Positions 1 through 8,169 of a stretch of 64,000 nt of DNA are shown in pieces. The DNA lies in contig NZ_LT797710.1 in the NCBI RefSeq assembly GCF_900009135.1, positions 544,913-608,912 on the forward strand, in the 5' to 3' direction. The translations under genes and the position numbers were made by a program. The notes below the pieces were generated by a model that saw nothing but the letters and a program-made list of their open reading frames with translations, was not told the origin of the DNA and did not search any database. Source of the DNA: Planktothrix sp. PCC 11201 (lineage in GTDB: Bacteria > Cyanobacteriota > Cyanobacteriia > Cyanobacteriales > Microcoleaceae). The number at the start of each line of letters is the position of its first letter. Within the stretch, counting starts at the first letter, position 1.

Positions 1-285
1 ACATGGGCAAACACCTAGATTCTGCACGATGATTTTCCCTAACACTAGATATAGCGTCTTGATTGGGAATTATCGATAATTATACTCTATATTTGGAATT
101 TAGTCTAGGTCTTGAGGAAGAAAAATTGCAGACCATGGCTAGACGGGGCCAAGATTGTAGCGACAAATACAGCAAGTTGGGTTGAAGCGTTTTTGAGTAT
201 AGACTTTAATAGAATAGCAGAAGTTAACACCGTTGGCAAAGGCCCAAATTTTGGACGTCAGTGATTAGGGATTGTATCCAAAAGC
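1..285. other. intergenic leader of the window, no gene seen
   Basis: No reading frame longer than a few dozen codons with plausible signals was found on either strand. The stretch is AT-rich, and its short phrase CTAGATATAGC (around 46-56) recurs near 6094, so it may hold worn repeat sequence. The gene at 286 probably has its promoter here, but I see no convincing -35/-10 pair. Confidence 0.4.
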
Positions 286-672
286 ATGAAAATTAATAAA
301 ATTCATCATATCGCCATTATTTGTTCTAATTATCAAAAATCTAAGGATTTTTATGTGAATCTTTTAGGGTTTGAAATTATTCAAGAAACCTTTAGAAAAG
401 AACGAAATTCTTATAAATTAGATCTGCGAGTGGGAACCCAGGATCAGATTGAGTTATTTTCCTTTCTTGATCCTCCCCAACGGCCGAATCAACCGGAATC
501 TTGTGGTTTAAGACATTTAGCATTTGAAGTGGATGATATCGATCAAAGCGTTAGGGATTTATTGGGAAAGGGGATTGAAGTAGAACCAATTCGTTTAGAT
601 GAAATTACAGGAAAACGATATACTTTTTTTCAAGACCCGGATCATTTGCCCTTGGAAATTTATCAAAAATAG
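286..672 (+). CDS. VOC-fold glyoxalase/dioxygenase-like metalloprotein (YaeR/GloA2 type)
   Basis: A 128-residue single-domain protein of the vicinal oxygen chelate fold, the size of glyoxalase I-like YaeR proteins. The two beta-alpha-beta-beta-beta halves are visible: IHHIAIICSNYQKSKDFY (residues 6-23) starts the first and LRHLAFEVDDIDQSV (75-89) the second. The four expected metal ligands are His7 or His8, Glu56 in QIELF, His77 in LRHLAF and Glu124 in LPLEIY. The DPDHLPLEIYQ ending is typical of the YaeR branch. These proteins are cytosolic metalloenzymes acting on small aldehydes or thiol adducts; the substrate cannot be read from sequence. It stands alone, followed by a GGGAACA-type heptamer repeat and a convergent gene. 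The family is well supported, the reaction is not. Confidence 0.85.
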   Translation: MKINKIHHIAIICSNYQKSKDFYVNLLGFEIIQETFRKERNSYKLDLRVGTQDQIELFSFLDPPQRPNQPESCGLRHLAFEVDDIDQSVRDLLGKGIEVEPIRLDEITGKRYTFFQDPDHLPLEIYQK

Positions 673-716
673 GGAATAGGGAACACCGGAACAGGCAATA
701 GGCAATAGGGAACATG
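664..716. repeat. degenerate GGGAACA/GGCAATA heptamer repeats
   Basis: Imperfect heptamers (AGGGAAT, AGGGAAC, AGGCAAT and relatives) follow the stop codon of the VOC gene. They resemble the short tandemly repeated sequences common between filamentous cyanobacterial genes. A cleaner copy lies at about 17592-17624 at the end of trmB. Confidence 0.6.
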
Positions 717-768
717 GACTAATACCCAAATCTATCGGGTACATTCTTGCTGTTGTTCCCTACCCTAA

Positions 769-1161
769 TTAATAATCCCGAACCACCGAAGCACTGCCAT
801 AGGCTTTTTGCCAGAGGTGATAGAGTAAAGATTCCGTGCGATCGCCTAAAACAGTCAGAAAAATTCCAGTTTCACCCTCTGGATCCACTGTGATCCAAGT
901 TCCGGTTAAACTAACTTCTAAGGTTTCTGTATCCGCCAAACATAACGCGATCGCTTCTGACTGCTGTTGACGGACTGCCGCCTCCAACATCGAGAGGGCG
1001 GGTAAACCCACGGGTAAAAGAAATGAGGCTGAACTAGGCTGCACGACCATGGTTTGGCCGATTCGCATTGCCAACTTCACCCGCAGCGCCACCAGTTGCT
1101 CGGGAGATTGACTCAGGCGATCAAGATGAAAGGTTGTTTCGGTATAAGTTAACTTCAGCAT
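769..1161 (-). CDS. conserved cyanobacterial protein of unknown function
   Basis: A 130-residue soluble protein with no signal peptide or membrane segment. It has a mixed alpha/beta pattern: an N-terminal strand-rich part (LKLTYTETTFHLDRL), a helical middle (residues 55-75) and a strand-rich half ending in a short helix (LLYHLWQKAYG). I recognise this as the type of small conserved protein annotated only as hypothetical in cyanobacteria and cannot assign a function. The ATG at 1161 is preceded by AGGGAT about 11 bases upstream. It converges on the VOC gene and has a long, repeat-containing upstream region. Codon use is ordinary for the window, including an internal HIP1-like GCGATCGC, which argues for a real gene. 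Confidence 0.7.
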   Translation of the reverse strand: MLKLTYTETTFHLDRLSQSPEQLVALRVKLAMRIGQTMVVQPSSASFLLPVGLPALSMLEAAVRQQQSEAIALCLADTETLEVSLTGTWITVDPEGETGIFLTVLGDRTESLLYHLWQKAYGSASVVRDY

Positions 1162-1717
1162 GGATTAATCGATCCCTTTTCGCAAAAAGCAAGGGTTTAT
1201 CAGGGGTTGAGGGTTAATTGTTAACGGTTAACACGAGAATTGGATCTGTCCGTTGGGCTGGTCATGGCTTGACTCCATTTACACTAATTAATACAAACAC
1301 AAACACAAACACAAACCCCCGCCTCTTGTTCTGATGAGGAAGCGGGGGTTCAACCGAGTTGGGTTGAAGTTTGGGTACGGGTACAATTCATCTAAATTTG
1401 TACCTCCCGCTTCGTGAGTCGAATAAAAATGTTGAAATACTCAGAGGGTTAGGGTGAGCAGATATCGGGGTGGGGTCGGCTTTGAGTGGATCTCCATCAC
1501 CCCCCCACGACTGGCCCCCATCGAGAGAAGTTCCGGTTTCATGAGGGCGGATGACTCCACTATAGGAGCCAGAACCCTTGAAACGATTGGAATTTTGCCA
1601 GAGTGGGGATAGGTTGATCACCAGAAAGCTAAACCTTAATTTAGATAGTTTTAATCTCACGTTATTTATACTACACTAATATTACACAAACGTCTAGTTT
1701 TTCAAGGAGAAAAAATT
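1162..1717. other. 556-base intergenic region with repeat and strong hairpin
   Basis: It holds four perfect ACAAAC hexamers (1293-1316), directly followed by the inverted repeat AACCCCCGC (1314-1322) / GCGGGGGTT (1342-1350), a strong hairpin. A 90-codon frame at 1388-1660 on the minus strand has low-complexity Pro/Gly/Ser content and no family features, so I did not call it. The last 60 bases carry the promoter and Shine-Dalgarno of the gene at 1718. Confidence 0.55.
1314..1350. terminator. hairpin, possible bidirectional terminator
   Basis: A 9-bp perfect stem, AACCCCCGC with GCGGGGGTT, encloses a 19-base loop that can itself pair (CCTC with GAGG). There is no clear T-run on either side, so termination is an inference from stem strength. 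Confidence 0.4.
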
Positions 1718-2056
1718 ATGTATACCCTTCCTCGAACCTCAACAACCGATATGGAAGTCACCAGCATTCGCCTAGAACGGGATCTCAAAGAGAGATTAAA
1801 AGGACTAGCCAAGAACAAAGGCTATCAAGCATTGATTCGAGATATCCTTTGGAATTATGTCCAGCAAAAATCGGGAGATTATCGACCCTCCCTGACCAGA
1901 GAAGATATCCGCGCCCACATTTCCGCCATTGCCGAACAAGAGGAACGCTGCGTTTTAACAGGCAATATTATCCGACCCAAAGAAGCAATGTTTCTGGGAC
2001 TAACGTTTCAAGGCGATATGGTTCCCCTGAGTGTGGAGAGTGTAGAAGGCCAGTAA
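1718..2056 (+). CDS. small ribbon-helix-helix-like conserved protein
   Basis: A 112-residue protein whose first half looks like a ribbon-helix-helix DNA-binding segment: a strand MEVTSIRLERDLKERL (residues 12-27), then helices covering KGLAKNKGYQALIRDILWNYVQQ. Arg/Lys-rich strands of this kind usually sit in the DNA major groove. The C-terminal half (RCVLTGNIIRPKEAMFLGL and following) has a single Cys and no known domain. The ATG has a good Shine-Dalgarno, CAAGGAGAAAAAATT. It is monocistronic and followed by a hairpin. A role as transcription factor or orphan antitoxin is inference; similar proteins are common and uncharacterised in cyanobacteria. Confidence 0.75.
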   Translation: MYTLPRTSTTDMEVTSIRLERDLKERLKGLAKNKGYQALIRDILWNYVQQKSGDYRPSLTREDIRAHISAIAEQEERCVLTGNIIRPKEAMFLGLTFQGDMVPLSVESVEGQ

Positions 2057-2085
2057 TCACCGAATCAGAGGTAAAGATTGCCTAG

Positions 2086-2108
2086 TCCCCCTAAATTAAA
2101 GAGGGGGA
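2086..2108 (+). terminator. hairpin terminator after the RHH-like gene
   Basis: A perfect 7-bp stem, TCCCCCT (2086-2092) with AGGGGGA (2102-2108), and a 9-base A/T loop. The TCCCCCTAAATTAAAGAGGG form is a widespread cyanobacterial intergenic element. A weak T-run follows at 2117-2121. Confidence 0.5.
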
Positions 2109-2265
2109 TTTGGGGGTTTTTGGGTTAACTTGATCCCCCTATCTACCTCCTATACCTCTATTCCTTTAGAATACTTTTTTTTCACAACTGGATTTGAGTA
2201 GATTATTCTGGAAAAGTCGCTCTAAAAAGGCGAGGCTTTAAACCCAGATTTTTGGTACAAACTTT

Positions 2266-3411
2266 ATGTCAGATCATCAAGGTCATATTTTAATTGTTGA
2301 TGACACCCCCGATAACTTAAGACTGTTATCCAAAACTTTAAGTGAACAGGGGTATGAGGTTCAATGTGCTATTAATGGAAAACTAGCATTAATGGCCGTA
2401 CAGCATCAACCACCGGATTTAATTTTATTAGATATTAAAATGCCAGAAATCGATGGGTATGAAGTTTGTGAACGCCTAAAAAGGCAGGAAGAAACGGCGG
2501 CAATCCCGGTGATTTTTTTAAGTGCCTTAGATGATGTTTTCGATAAAGTTAAAGCCTTTACTGTTGGGGGTGTGGATTATATTACTAAACCCTTTCAGAT
2601 AGAAGAAGTTTTTGCTCGGATTGAAAATCAACTCACCATTCGCCGTTTACAACGACAATTACAAGATAAAAATTTAAAACTAGAACAATTAAATCAAGAG
2701 TTACAGCGTTCCAATCAAGAGTTAGAGGAATTTGCCTATGTCGTTTCCCATGATTTACAGCAGCCGCTACAAACAATTACTGGATTTGCAGAACTGTTAT
2801 TAGCCCTAAAATCCGAAATCAATTTAGAGGAGGAAGCAGAGGAATATGTTAGCCCAATTTTAGAAGAAGGGATTCGGATGCAAGAACTGATCCAAAACTT
2901 ACTCGAATACAGTCGAGTGGGAACCAAAAAACGTAACTTTGAACCGACAGACTGTCAGGAAATTTTGAGAAAATCCTTAGGTCATTTGCATAGTGCTATT
3001 GAAGAAAGTCGTGCTATCATTGCTTCTGAAACTCTACCGACTCTCAAGGGAGATCGGATTCAACTCGGACAGTTATTTCAGAATTTAATTGGGAATGGGA
3101 TTAAATATCAACGGCCTAATATTCAGCCTAAAATCGTAATTTCTGTTCAAGAAAAACCTGAAGAATGGTTATTTAGGGTTGAAGATAATGGCATAGGCAT
3201 CAAACCCGAAAACTTTGATCGGATTTTTCAAGTCTTTCAGCGTCTTCACACCCATCAAGATTATCCAGGTAGTGGGGTAGGATTAGCCATTTGTAAAAAA
3301 ATAGTTGAACGTCATCAAGGGAAAATTTGGTTAGAATCAGAATGGGGAACTGGAACCACATTCTATTTTACATTACCAAAATTAGATCAAGGTAATTATG
3401 AAAAACTCTAA
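2266..3411 (+). CDS. response regulator-histidine kinase (REC-HisKA-HATPase)
   Basis: A 381-residue cytosolic signalling protein. A receiver domain (residues 6-122) has the acidic pair Asp12/Asp13, phosphoacceptor Asp56 in LLDIKMP and Lys108 in YITKPF. A short coiled coil (125-155) leads to a HisKA domain with the phosphorylation site FAYVVSHDLQQPL (His162), then a HATPase_c domain with N box (QNLIGNGIKY), G1 box (EDNGIGI) and G2 box (GSGVGLAICKKI). The SHDLQQPL variant is typical of light- or phytochrome-associated kinases in this phylum. Its 3' end overlaps the next kinase by 14 bases, so the two are almost certainly translated together and form one phosphorelay. The receiver at the N terminus suggests the kinase is controlled by an upstream kinase. 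The signal is unknown. Confidence 0.92.
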   Translation: MSDHQGHILIVDDTPDNLRLLSKTLSEQGYEVQCAINGKLALMAVQHQPPDLILLDIKMPEIDGYEVCERLKRQEETAAIPVIFLSALDDVFDKVKAFTVGGVDYITKPFQIEEVFARIENQLTIRRLQRQLQDKNLKLEQLNQELQRSNQELEEFAYVVSHDLQQPLQTITGFAELLLALKSEINLEEEAEEYVSPILEEGIRMQELIQNLLEYSRVGTKKRNFEPTDCQEILRKSLGHLHSAIEESRAIIASETLPTLKGDRIQLGQLFQNLIGNGIKYQRPNIQPKIVISVQEKPEEWLFRVEDNGIGIKPENFDRIFQVFQRLHTHQDYPGSGVGLAICKKIVERHQGKIWLESEWGTGTTFYFTLPKLDQGNYEKL

Positions 3412-6082
3412 AGGGTCAGAAACACCAGGATTAAAACAGCAACTCGAAGCAGAAATTAAAGCGCGTCAGCAACTGGAAATAGCACTCCAAGAAAGCCAGT
3501 CCCATTGGCGAGACCTATTCCATTTATCTCCGATTGGTATGGTGGAAATTTCCTTAGAGGGGCGTTTTTTGGAGGTGAATTGTTCCTTTTGCGAGTTTGT
3601 TGGTTACTCTAAAGCTGAATTGATGGAGTTTAAATTTAATCAGGTTACCCATCCTGATGATCAAAAAATTAGTTTGGAATCGTTTAATCAGTTAATTACT
3701 CAAAAAATATCACAATTTCAACTCGAAAAACGTTATCAACATAAACAAGGACATTGGGTTTATGCGATTGTCAATGGTTATTTGCGTTTAGATGCCCAGG
3801 GAAAACCTTATTCTGTGATGAGTCAAATTCAGAATATTACCCAACGTAAATTAGCCGAAGAAGATATTAAAGAACGGGAAGAATATTTACGTTTAATTAT
3901 AAATAATATTCCCCAGCAAGTGTTTTGGAAAGACACCAATTTAGTCTTTAGAGGGTGTAATACAAATTGGGCAGAAGCCGCTCAGTTAGAAAGTCCAGAA
4001 TATGTGATGGGAAAAACCGATCATGATTTATTTTCTGATCCTAAAATTGGAGACTTTTTTCGCGCCCAAGATCGGCGAGTAATGGCATCTAAACAAGCGG
4101 AAATGCACTTAATTGCCCCCAAACAAAAACTTTCTGCTGATGGCCGACAATTATGGTTAGATATTAGTCGGATTCCTATGCAGGATTCTGATGGAAATGT
4201 GATTGGAATTTTGGGAGTAATTGAAGATATTACGGAACGAAAAGAAATTAATGAAAAGTTGAGATTAACGCAATTTTCTATTGAAAAATCAAGGGATTAT
4301 TTCTTGTTTACAGATAGTAAGGCTCGTTTTTTTGATGTCAATGAAGCTGCTTGTAATGCTTTGGGATATTCCAGAGAAGAATTATTGAAAATGCGGGTTA
4401 AAGATATTGATGCTCAAGCCCTGGAGGATGCCTGGTCGATTTCTTGGGAGGAGTTAAAACAACAGGGTTCTTTTACCTTTGAATCTGTTCATTTAACCAA
4501 AACAGGTCAAGAAATTAGTGTGGAAATTACTTTGAGTTATTTAGAATATAATAATAAAGAATACGGTTGTGCAATTGTGCGGGATATTTGCGATCGCAAA
4601 CAGGCTGAAATTGCCTTACAACAAGCAAAAGAAGCGGCGGAAACCGCAAATCGTGCCAAAAGTGAATTTCTCGCCCGCATGAGTCATGAATTGCGAACTC
4701 CGATGAATGCTATTTTAGGATTTACCCAACTAATAGAACGAGATTTAAAGCGAAATCCTAGGGTATTGTTAGCAGAACATCAAGAACATTTAGATATTAT
4801 TGGTCGCAGTGGGGAACATCTGTTGAATTTAATTAATGATGTTTTAGAGATGTCTAAAATTGAAGCGGGACAAATTGTATTAAATCCCACTAAGTTTGAT
4901 TTACCACGTCTCCTCGATTCGATTAAAGATATGTTAGCATTTAAAGCTAAATCTAAGGGTTTAGAGTTTAATATTATTTCTGATTTGGGTCTGGCTGAAT
5001 ATATTGAAACTGATGAAAGTAAATTACGACAGGTATTAATTAATTTATTAGGAAATTCGATTAAATTTACCGAAAAAGGCTTTATTACTTTAAAAGTTAA
5101 ACCCTTAAATAATAAGATATCCCCAAATCAAATTTTAATTGGCTTTGAAATTGAAGATACTGGATCGGGAATTTCAGCAGAAGAATTAAAGTTACTATTC
5201 CAACCATTTATCCAAACTGAAACAGGCCGAAAATCTCAACAGGGAACTGGATTAGGTTTATCTATTAGTCAACAGTTTATCCAATTAATGGGGGGAGAAA
5301 TAACCGTTAATAGTGAAGTGGGAAAAGGCACAATATTTCAATTTTATATTCAAGCTAGTTTAGCTATTTTTTCCGATATTTGTTCTCAAGAATTTACCAG
5401 ACGAGTCATCGGTTTAGCTTCTAACCAACCTAGCTATCGGATTTTAGTAGTTGATGATAATTGGACAAATAGACAGTTAGTTATTAAGGTTTTAAAACCC
5501 TTGGGATTTCAATTAAAAGAAGCAGAAAATGGTCAAGAAGCCATTACAATTTGGGAAAATTGGCAACCAGATTTAATTTTTATGGATATGCGAATGCCGA
5601 TTATGAATGGCTATGAAGCGACCCAAAGGATTAAACAGCATTTACAAGCAGGTCAATCTACAGTAATTATTGCCTTAAGTGCTAGTGCTTTGCAACAGGA
5701 TCAATTAGTATTTTTATCGGCGGGCTGTGATGATTTTATTCCCAAACCTTTCCGAGTTGATTGGTTATTTGAAAAAATCTCTCAATATTTAGGAGTTAGT
5801 TTTATTTATGAAGAAAATTTAGAGGATTTAGAAACCTCCCCTTTAGAATTAAATCATCTGGCAGAATTAACTCCAGAAGTGTTAGAATTATTGGCAAAAC
5901 CGATTGTTCAAGAGTTATATCAAGCTGGACTAAAACTTAATTCTCGGTTAGTGGCTGAAGCGATTAAAAAGATTCCACCTTCTCAGGAGTCGATTGGTAA
6001 ATTGTTAACTCAATTAGCCGATGATTTTCGGTATGATGTGATTATTGATTTAACCAAAGCGATCGCTATTTTGGAAAATTAA
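3398..6082 (+). CDS. hybrid sensor histidine kinase, triple PAS with C-terminal receiver
   Basis: An 894-residue cytosolic hybrid kinase. Three PAS/PAC modules occupy roughly residues 35-150, 165-285 and 290-410. HisKA follows with His430 in ARMSHELRTPMNAIL, then HATPase_c with GTGLGLSISQQFI. The receiver (about 680-800) shows the acidic pair VVDDN from Asp686 and phosphoacceptor Asp730 in FMDMRMP. A 90-residue helical tail could act like a phosphotransfer or docking segment, but I see no clear HPt histidine motif. No transmembrane segments are visible, so it should sense an internal cue through the PAS domains, whose ligands are not readable. It overlaps the preceding kinase by 14 bases, implying a shared transcript and likely phosphate exchange between the two receivers. 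Confidence 0.92.
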   Translation: MKNSKGSETPGLKQQLEAEIKARQQLEIALQESQSHWRDLFHLSPIGMVEISLEGRFLEVNCSFCEFVGYSKAELMEFKFNQVTHPDDQKISLESFNQLITQKISQFQLEKRYQHKQGHWVYAIVNGYLRLDAQGKPYSVMSQIQNITQRKLAEEDIKEREEYLRLIINNIPQQVFWKDTNLVFRGCNTNWAEAAQLESPEYVMGKTDHDLFSDPKIGDFFRAQDRRVMASKQAEMHLIAPKQKLSADGRQLWLDISRIPMQDSDGNVIGILGVIEDITERKEINEKLRLTQFSIEKSRDYFLFTDSKARFFDVNEAACNALGYSREELLKMRVKDIDAQALEDAWSISWEELKQQGSFTFESVHLTKTGQEISVEITLSYLEYNNKEYGCAIVRDICDRKQAEIALQQAKEAAETANRAKSEFLARMSHELRTPMNAILGFTQLIERDLKRNPRVLLAEHQEHLDIIGRSGEHLLNLINDVLEMSKIEAGQIVLNPTKFDLPRLLDSIKDMLAFKAKSKGLEFNIISDLGLAEYIETDESKLRQVLINLLGNSIKFTEKGFITLKVKPLNNKISPNQILIGFEIEDTGSGISAEELKLLFQPFIQTETGRKSQQGTGLGLSISQQFIQLMGGEITVNSEVGKGTIFQFYIQASLAIFSDICSQEFTRRVIGLASNQPSYRILVVDDNWTNRQLVIKVLKPLGFQLKEAENGQEAITIWENWQPDLIFMDMRMPIMNGYEATQRIKQHLQAGQSTVIIALSASALQQDQLVFLSAGCDDFIPKPFRVDWLFEKISQYLGVSFIYEENLEDLETSPLELNHLAELTPEVLELLAKPIVQELYQAGLKLNSRLVAEAIKKIPPSQESIGKLLTQLADDFRYDVIIDLTKAIAILEN

Positions 6083-6148
6083 TAGGTTATCATACTAGAT
6101 ATAGCAAGTCTAAATCCGTTGTACAAATAGCTATAAATCCAAATAATC

Positions 6149-6176
6149 GTAGGGGCGAGGCGCGCCTCGCCCCTAC
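6149..6176. repeat. 28-bp perfect palindrome (copy 1)
   Basis: GTAGGGGCGAGGCG followed immediately by its exact reverse complement, a perfect dyad with no spacer. The same sequence occurs at 7821-7848. The minus-strand stop codon of the adjacent hicB-like gene lies inside it (6173-6175). As RNA it would form a very stable GC-rich hairpin in a terminator position for that gene. Confidence 0.85.
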
Positions 6177-6358
6177 ACTAATCTTGGGGTTGTTTCTACT
6201 AAATGACATTCTTCAAGATAAAGTCTTGTCGCTTCTTTGAGATTAGCGATCGCTTCTTCTAGGGTTGCACCTTGGTCAACTGTTCCTACTTCTGGACACT
6301 CGGCTATGTACATATCATCTTCTCTATAAATTATGGCAGTTAAACTTTTAGTTTTCAT
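6173..6358 (-). CDS. orphan HicB-like antitoxin (copy 1)
   Basis: A 61-residue protein of the HicB N-terminal fold: LTAIIYREDDMYIAECPEVG followed by VDQGATLEEAIANLKEATRLYLEE, the strand-strand-helix core of HicB and related UPF0150 proteins. HicB proteins neutralise the HicA ribonuclease and may repress their operon. No HicA-like frame lies next to it, and there is no C-terminal DNA-binding extension, so it is an orphan or short form. I chose the ATG at 6358; an in-frame TTG lies one codon upstream. It is paralogous to the gene at 7845-8015 and both lie in a duplicated block. Its stop codon comes from the flanking palindrome. Confidence 0.75.
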   Translation of the reverse strand: MKTKSLTAIIYREDDMYIAECPEVGTVDQGATLEEAIANLKEATRLYLEECHLVETTPRLV

Positions 6359-6539
6359 CAATATTTTTAGGAAATGATTTTTATGTATTTAGCATATCCG
6401 ACTGTATTTAGTTTTGCAAATCGATCTATCAACATCTTTGATCGCAATTCTGGGAAATAAAAGAGCGATCGCATTTCTGAAAAACTAGCACCAACTATCA
6501 ACTGGGTTTTTCAATTAAAAAGTGCGATCGCTTGTGCCA

Positions 6540-6830
6540 TCATTCGGGTTGACAAAAGCGACCTGTAACTCGTTCATATTCATCTTCTAGTAACCACATT
6601 TGGCTTTCTTCATAAGTCTCGCTGGTAAAAATAGTTTTATAGTTTTGTGCAGGATTTTGAATCGAAAATTTACCAGATTGTTCTTTAATTAACATCAAAA
6701 TATAAGGGGGAGAAAGCCAAGGATCAACCCATATTTCCGCAAACTCCCATTCTATTTCTGACGTTTGACTAACCAGGATTGTTGTATTTTCAGGGTTTTG
6801 TTGTGTGTGGTTTGGTGCGAGGGATGACAT
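6540..6830 (-). CDS. conserved hypothetical protein, 96 residues
   Basis: A soluble 96-residue protein, rich in acidic and aromatic residues, with no signal or membrane segment. The N-terminal 25 residues are polar and probably disordered. The rest (EWEFAEIWVDPWLSPPYILM through TYEESQMWLLEDEYERV) reads as a small alpha/beta unit. I do not recognise a family. It lies between the two copies of the hicB repeat block and is transcribed in the same direction as the hicB copies. A fair start is ATG 6830, with AGGT upstream. Confidence 0.6.
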   Translation of the reverse strand: MSSLAPNHTQQNPENTTILVSQTSEIEWEFAEIWVDPWLSPPYILMLIKEQSGKFSIQNPAQNYKTIFTSETYEESQMWLLEDEYERVTGRFCQPE

Positions 6831-6906
6831 GATATTTACCTGTGGTCTTTTTGATTTTTATTTCCCCATAATGCAATCGCAGTTCTAAAAAATCAAAGAC
6901 CAATAC

Positions 6907-6935
6907 TTGATAATTGATCTCAGTTATGCTATAAT
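6907..6935 (+). promoter_or_regulatory. sigma-70 type promoter for vapBC
   Basis: TTGATA (6907-6912) and TATAAT (6930-6935) are separated by exactly 17 bases, the best promoter match I saw in the window. It points at the antitoxin start at 7068, leaving a 5' untranslated region of about 125 bases. Confidence 0.65.
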
Positions 6936-7067
6936 AATTCTAAGATGTTGATATTAATAAAGATAAAACAATTATTATTTTTATCTGACAATAATACTGC
7001 TAATCAAGGATTTGTTGAATGAATAATTAGAACTTGCTTTGTATATTTTTTCAACCTGGGAGGATTT

Positions 7068-7268
7068 ATGATAATCGATCAAATCATGCAAGAACTCCAA
7101 GATATCCCGGAAGATAAACTAGCAGAAATTTATAACATGATTCAGGATTTTCGTTTAGGGTTAAATCCTGAAAAGTCCCAACCTCGTATCCCTGGACTCC
7201 TCACCGGAAAACTGGGGGACGCATTCTTTGAACCCCTACCCGAAGATGAACTCCAGCAATGGGAATAA
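7068..7268 (+). CDS. DUF2281/VapB-type antitoxin
   Basis: A 66-residue protein of the DUF2281 type: a helical N-terminal part (IIDQIMQELQDIPEDKLAEIYNMIQDF) and a C-terminal stretch (RIPGLLTGKLGDAFFEPLPEDE) that in related pairs wraps the PIN toxin and blocks its active site. The Shine-Dalgarno GGGAGGATTT is strong. Its stop overlaps the toxin start by 10 bases, the usual arrangement for translational coupling of antitoxin and toxin. It therefore probably inhibits the adjacent PIN-domain ribonuclease. The DUF2281-PIN pairing is well known in cyanobacteria; regulation of its own promoter is inferred. Confidence 0.85.
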   Translation: MIIDQIMQELQDIPEDKLAEIYNMIQDFRLGLNPEKSQPRIPGLLTGKLGDAFFEPLPEDELQQWE

Positions 7269-7660
7269 GCTACCTCCTTGACACTCATATTCTCCTCTGG
7301 TGGCTTTTTAATGACCTCAAACTTAACAAAGAATGCCGAGATATCATTGGCCATCCGAACCATAACATTTTAGTTAGCAGTGTTTCCGCTTGGGAAATTG
7401 CTACCAAATACCGTATTGGGAAACTGCCTGAAGCTAAATTTCTGGTTGAGCATTATCAGGACATATTACACCAAGCCAAGTTCAACGAGCTTACCATCAC
7501 GATCGCTCATGGTCTGAGAGCCGGAAACTTGCCTATTTTACACCGAGATCCGTTTGACCGGATGCTGATGGCTCAAGCTGAACTAGAAAAACTGCCTATT
7601 ATCACTTACGATCAGGCTTTTCAGACGGGGTTAATTGAGGTAATTCCCTCTCCCAATTAA
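7259..7660 (+). CDS. vapC: VapC-type PIN-domain ribonuclease toxin
   Basis: A 133-residue PIN-domain protein of normal toxin length. The acidic Mg-binding residues are present: Asp8 in YLLDTHILLWW, Glu46 in SAWEIATK, Asp97 and Asp100 in HRDPFDRML, and Asp118 in TYDQAF. LLDTHILLWWL with RDPFDRMLMAQA marks the branch paired with DUF2281 antitoxins. VapC toxins cut tRNA or rRNA and stop translation; the target here is unknown. It overlaps the antitoxin gene by 10 bases. A degraded relative of its central part lies at about 28266-28318. The pair sits between two copies of a direct repeat. Confidence 0.9.
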   Translation: MGISYLLDTHILLWWLFNDLKLNKECRDIIGHPNHNILVSSVSAWEIATKYRIGKLPEAKFLVEHYQDILHQAKFNELTITIAHGLRAGNLPILHRDPFDRMLMAQAELEKLPIITYDQAFQTGLIEVIPSPN

Positions 7661-7820
7661 AAACTATGAGGGAAACCGAAGGAATTGGGTATTTTCGTTT
7701 TGATTTTTATTTCGCCATAATGGAGAGGAATTTTAGTTCCATCTAATTTTTTTTAGGATATACCCAATTTGTTCTGCAAAAAATAATCCCTTGTACAAAT
7801 AGCTGTAAATCCAAATAATC

Positions 7821-7848
7821 GTAGGGGCGAGGCGCGCCTCGCCCCTAC
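7821..7848. repeat. 28-bp perfect palindrome (copy 2)
   Basis: Identical to 6149-6176: GTAGGGGCGAGGCG plus its reverse complement. It again supplies the stop codon of the neighbouring hicB-like gene (7845-7847, minus strand). Confidence 0.85.
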
Positions 7849-8015
7849 ACAATTATTAAAGGAGATTCTTCAAGATAAAGTCTTGTAGCTTCTTTGAGAT
7901 TAGCGATCGCTTCTTCTATGGTCGCGCCTTGGTCAACTGTTCCTACTTCTGGACACTCGGCTATGTACTTATTATCTTCTCTGTAAATTATGGCAGTTAA
8001 ACTTTTAGTTTTCAT
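7845..8015 (-). CDS. orphan HicB-like antitoxin (copy 2)
   Basis: A 56-residue frame starting at ATG 8015, clearly a duplicate of the gene at 6173-6358: MKTKSLTAIIYREDNKYIAE and CPEVGTVDQG are shared except for a few residues. The frame is intact, but the last residues differ (ESPLIIV in place of ECHLVETTPRLV), because the block diverges just before the palindrome that provides the stop. It may be functional, since the substitutions are mostly conservative and no internal stop occurs. There is no HicA partner nearby. Duplicate antitoxins can act as anti-addiction factors; that role is speculation here. Confidence 0.65.
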   Translation of the reverse strand: MKTKSLTAIIYREDNKYIAECPEVGTVDQGATIEEAIANLKEATRLYLEESPLIIV

Positions 8016-8169
8016 CAATATTTTTAGGAAATGATGTTATGTATTTAGCATATCTGATAGTATCTAGTTTAGCAAATCGCTCTATCAATATCTTTGATCG
8101 CATTTCTGGGAAATAAAAGAGCGATCGCAGTTTTGGAAAACTAGCACCGACTATCAACTGGTTTCTCAA

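Larger units (their letters stand above)
6119..6517. repeat. direct repeat copy 1, carrying a hicB-like gene
   Basis: This block recurs nearly unchanged at 7791-8172. It begins TTGTACAAATAGCT, includes a 28-bp perfect palindrome, an orphan HicB-like gene and about 150 bases upstream of that gene, and ends near TCAATTA. The copies differ by scattered substitutions and by a short stretch near the 3' end of the hicB frames. The two copies enclose the 96-residue gene and the vapBC pair. Confidence 0.85.

Noticed and set aside
1293-1316. ACAAAC repeats as a CRISPR array
   Set aside because: The units are six bases long with no spacers; it is a simple tandem repeat.
1388-1660. 90-codon minus-strand frame
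   Set aside because: Pro/Gly/Ser-rich low-complexity translation, no ribosome site, no family features; lies in a repeat-rich intergenic region.
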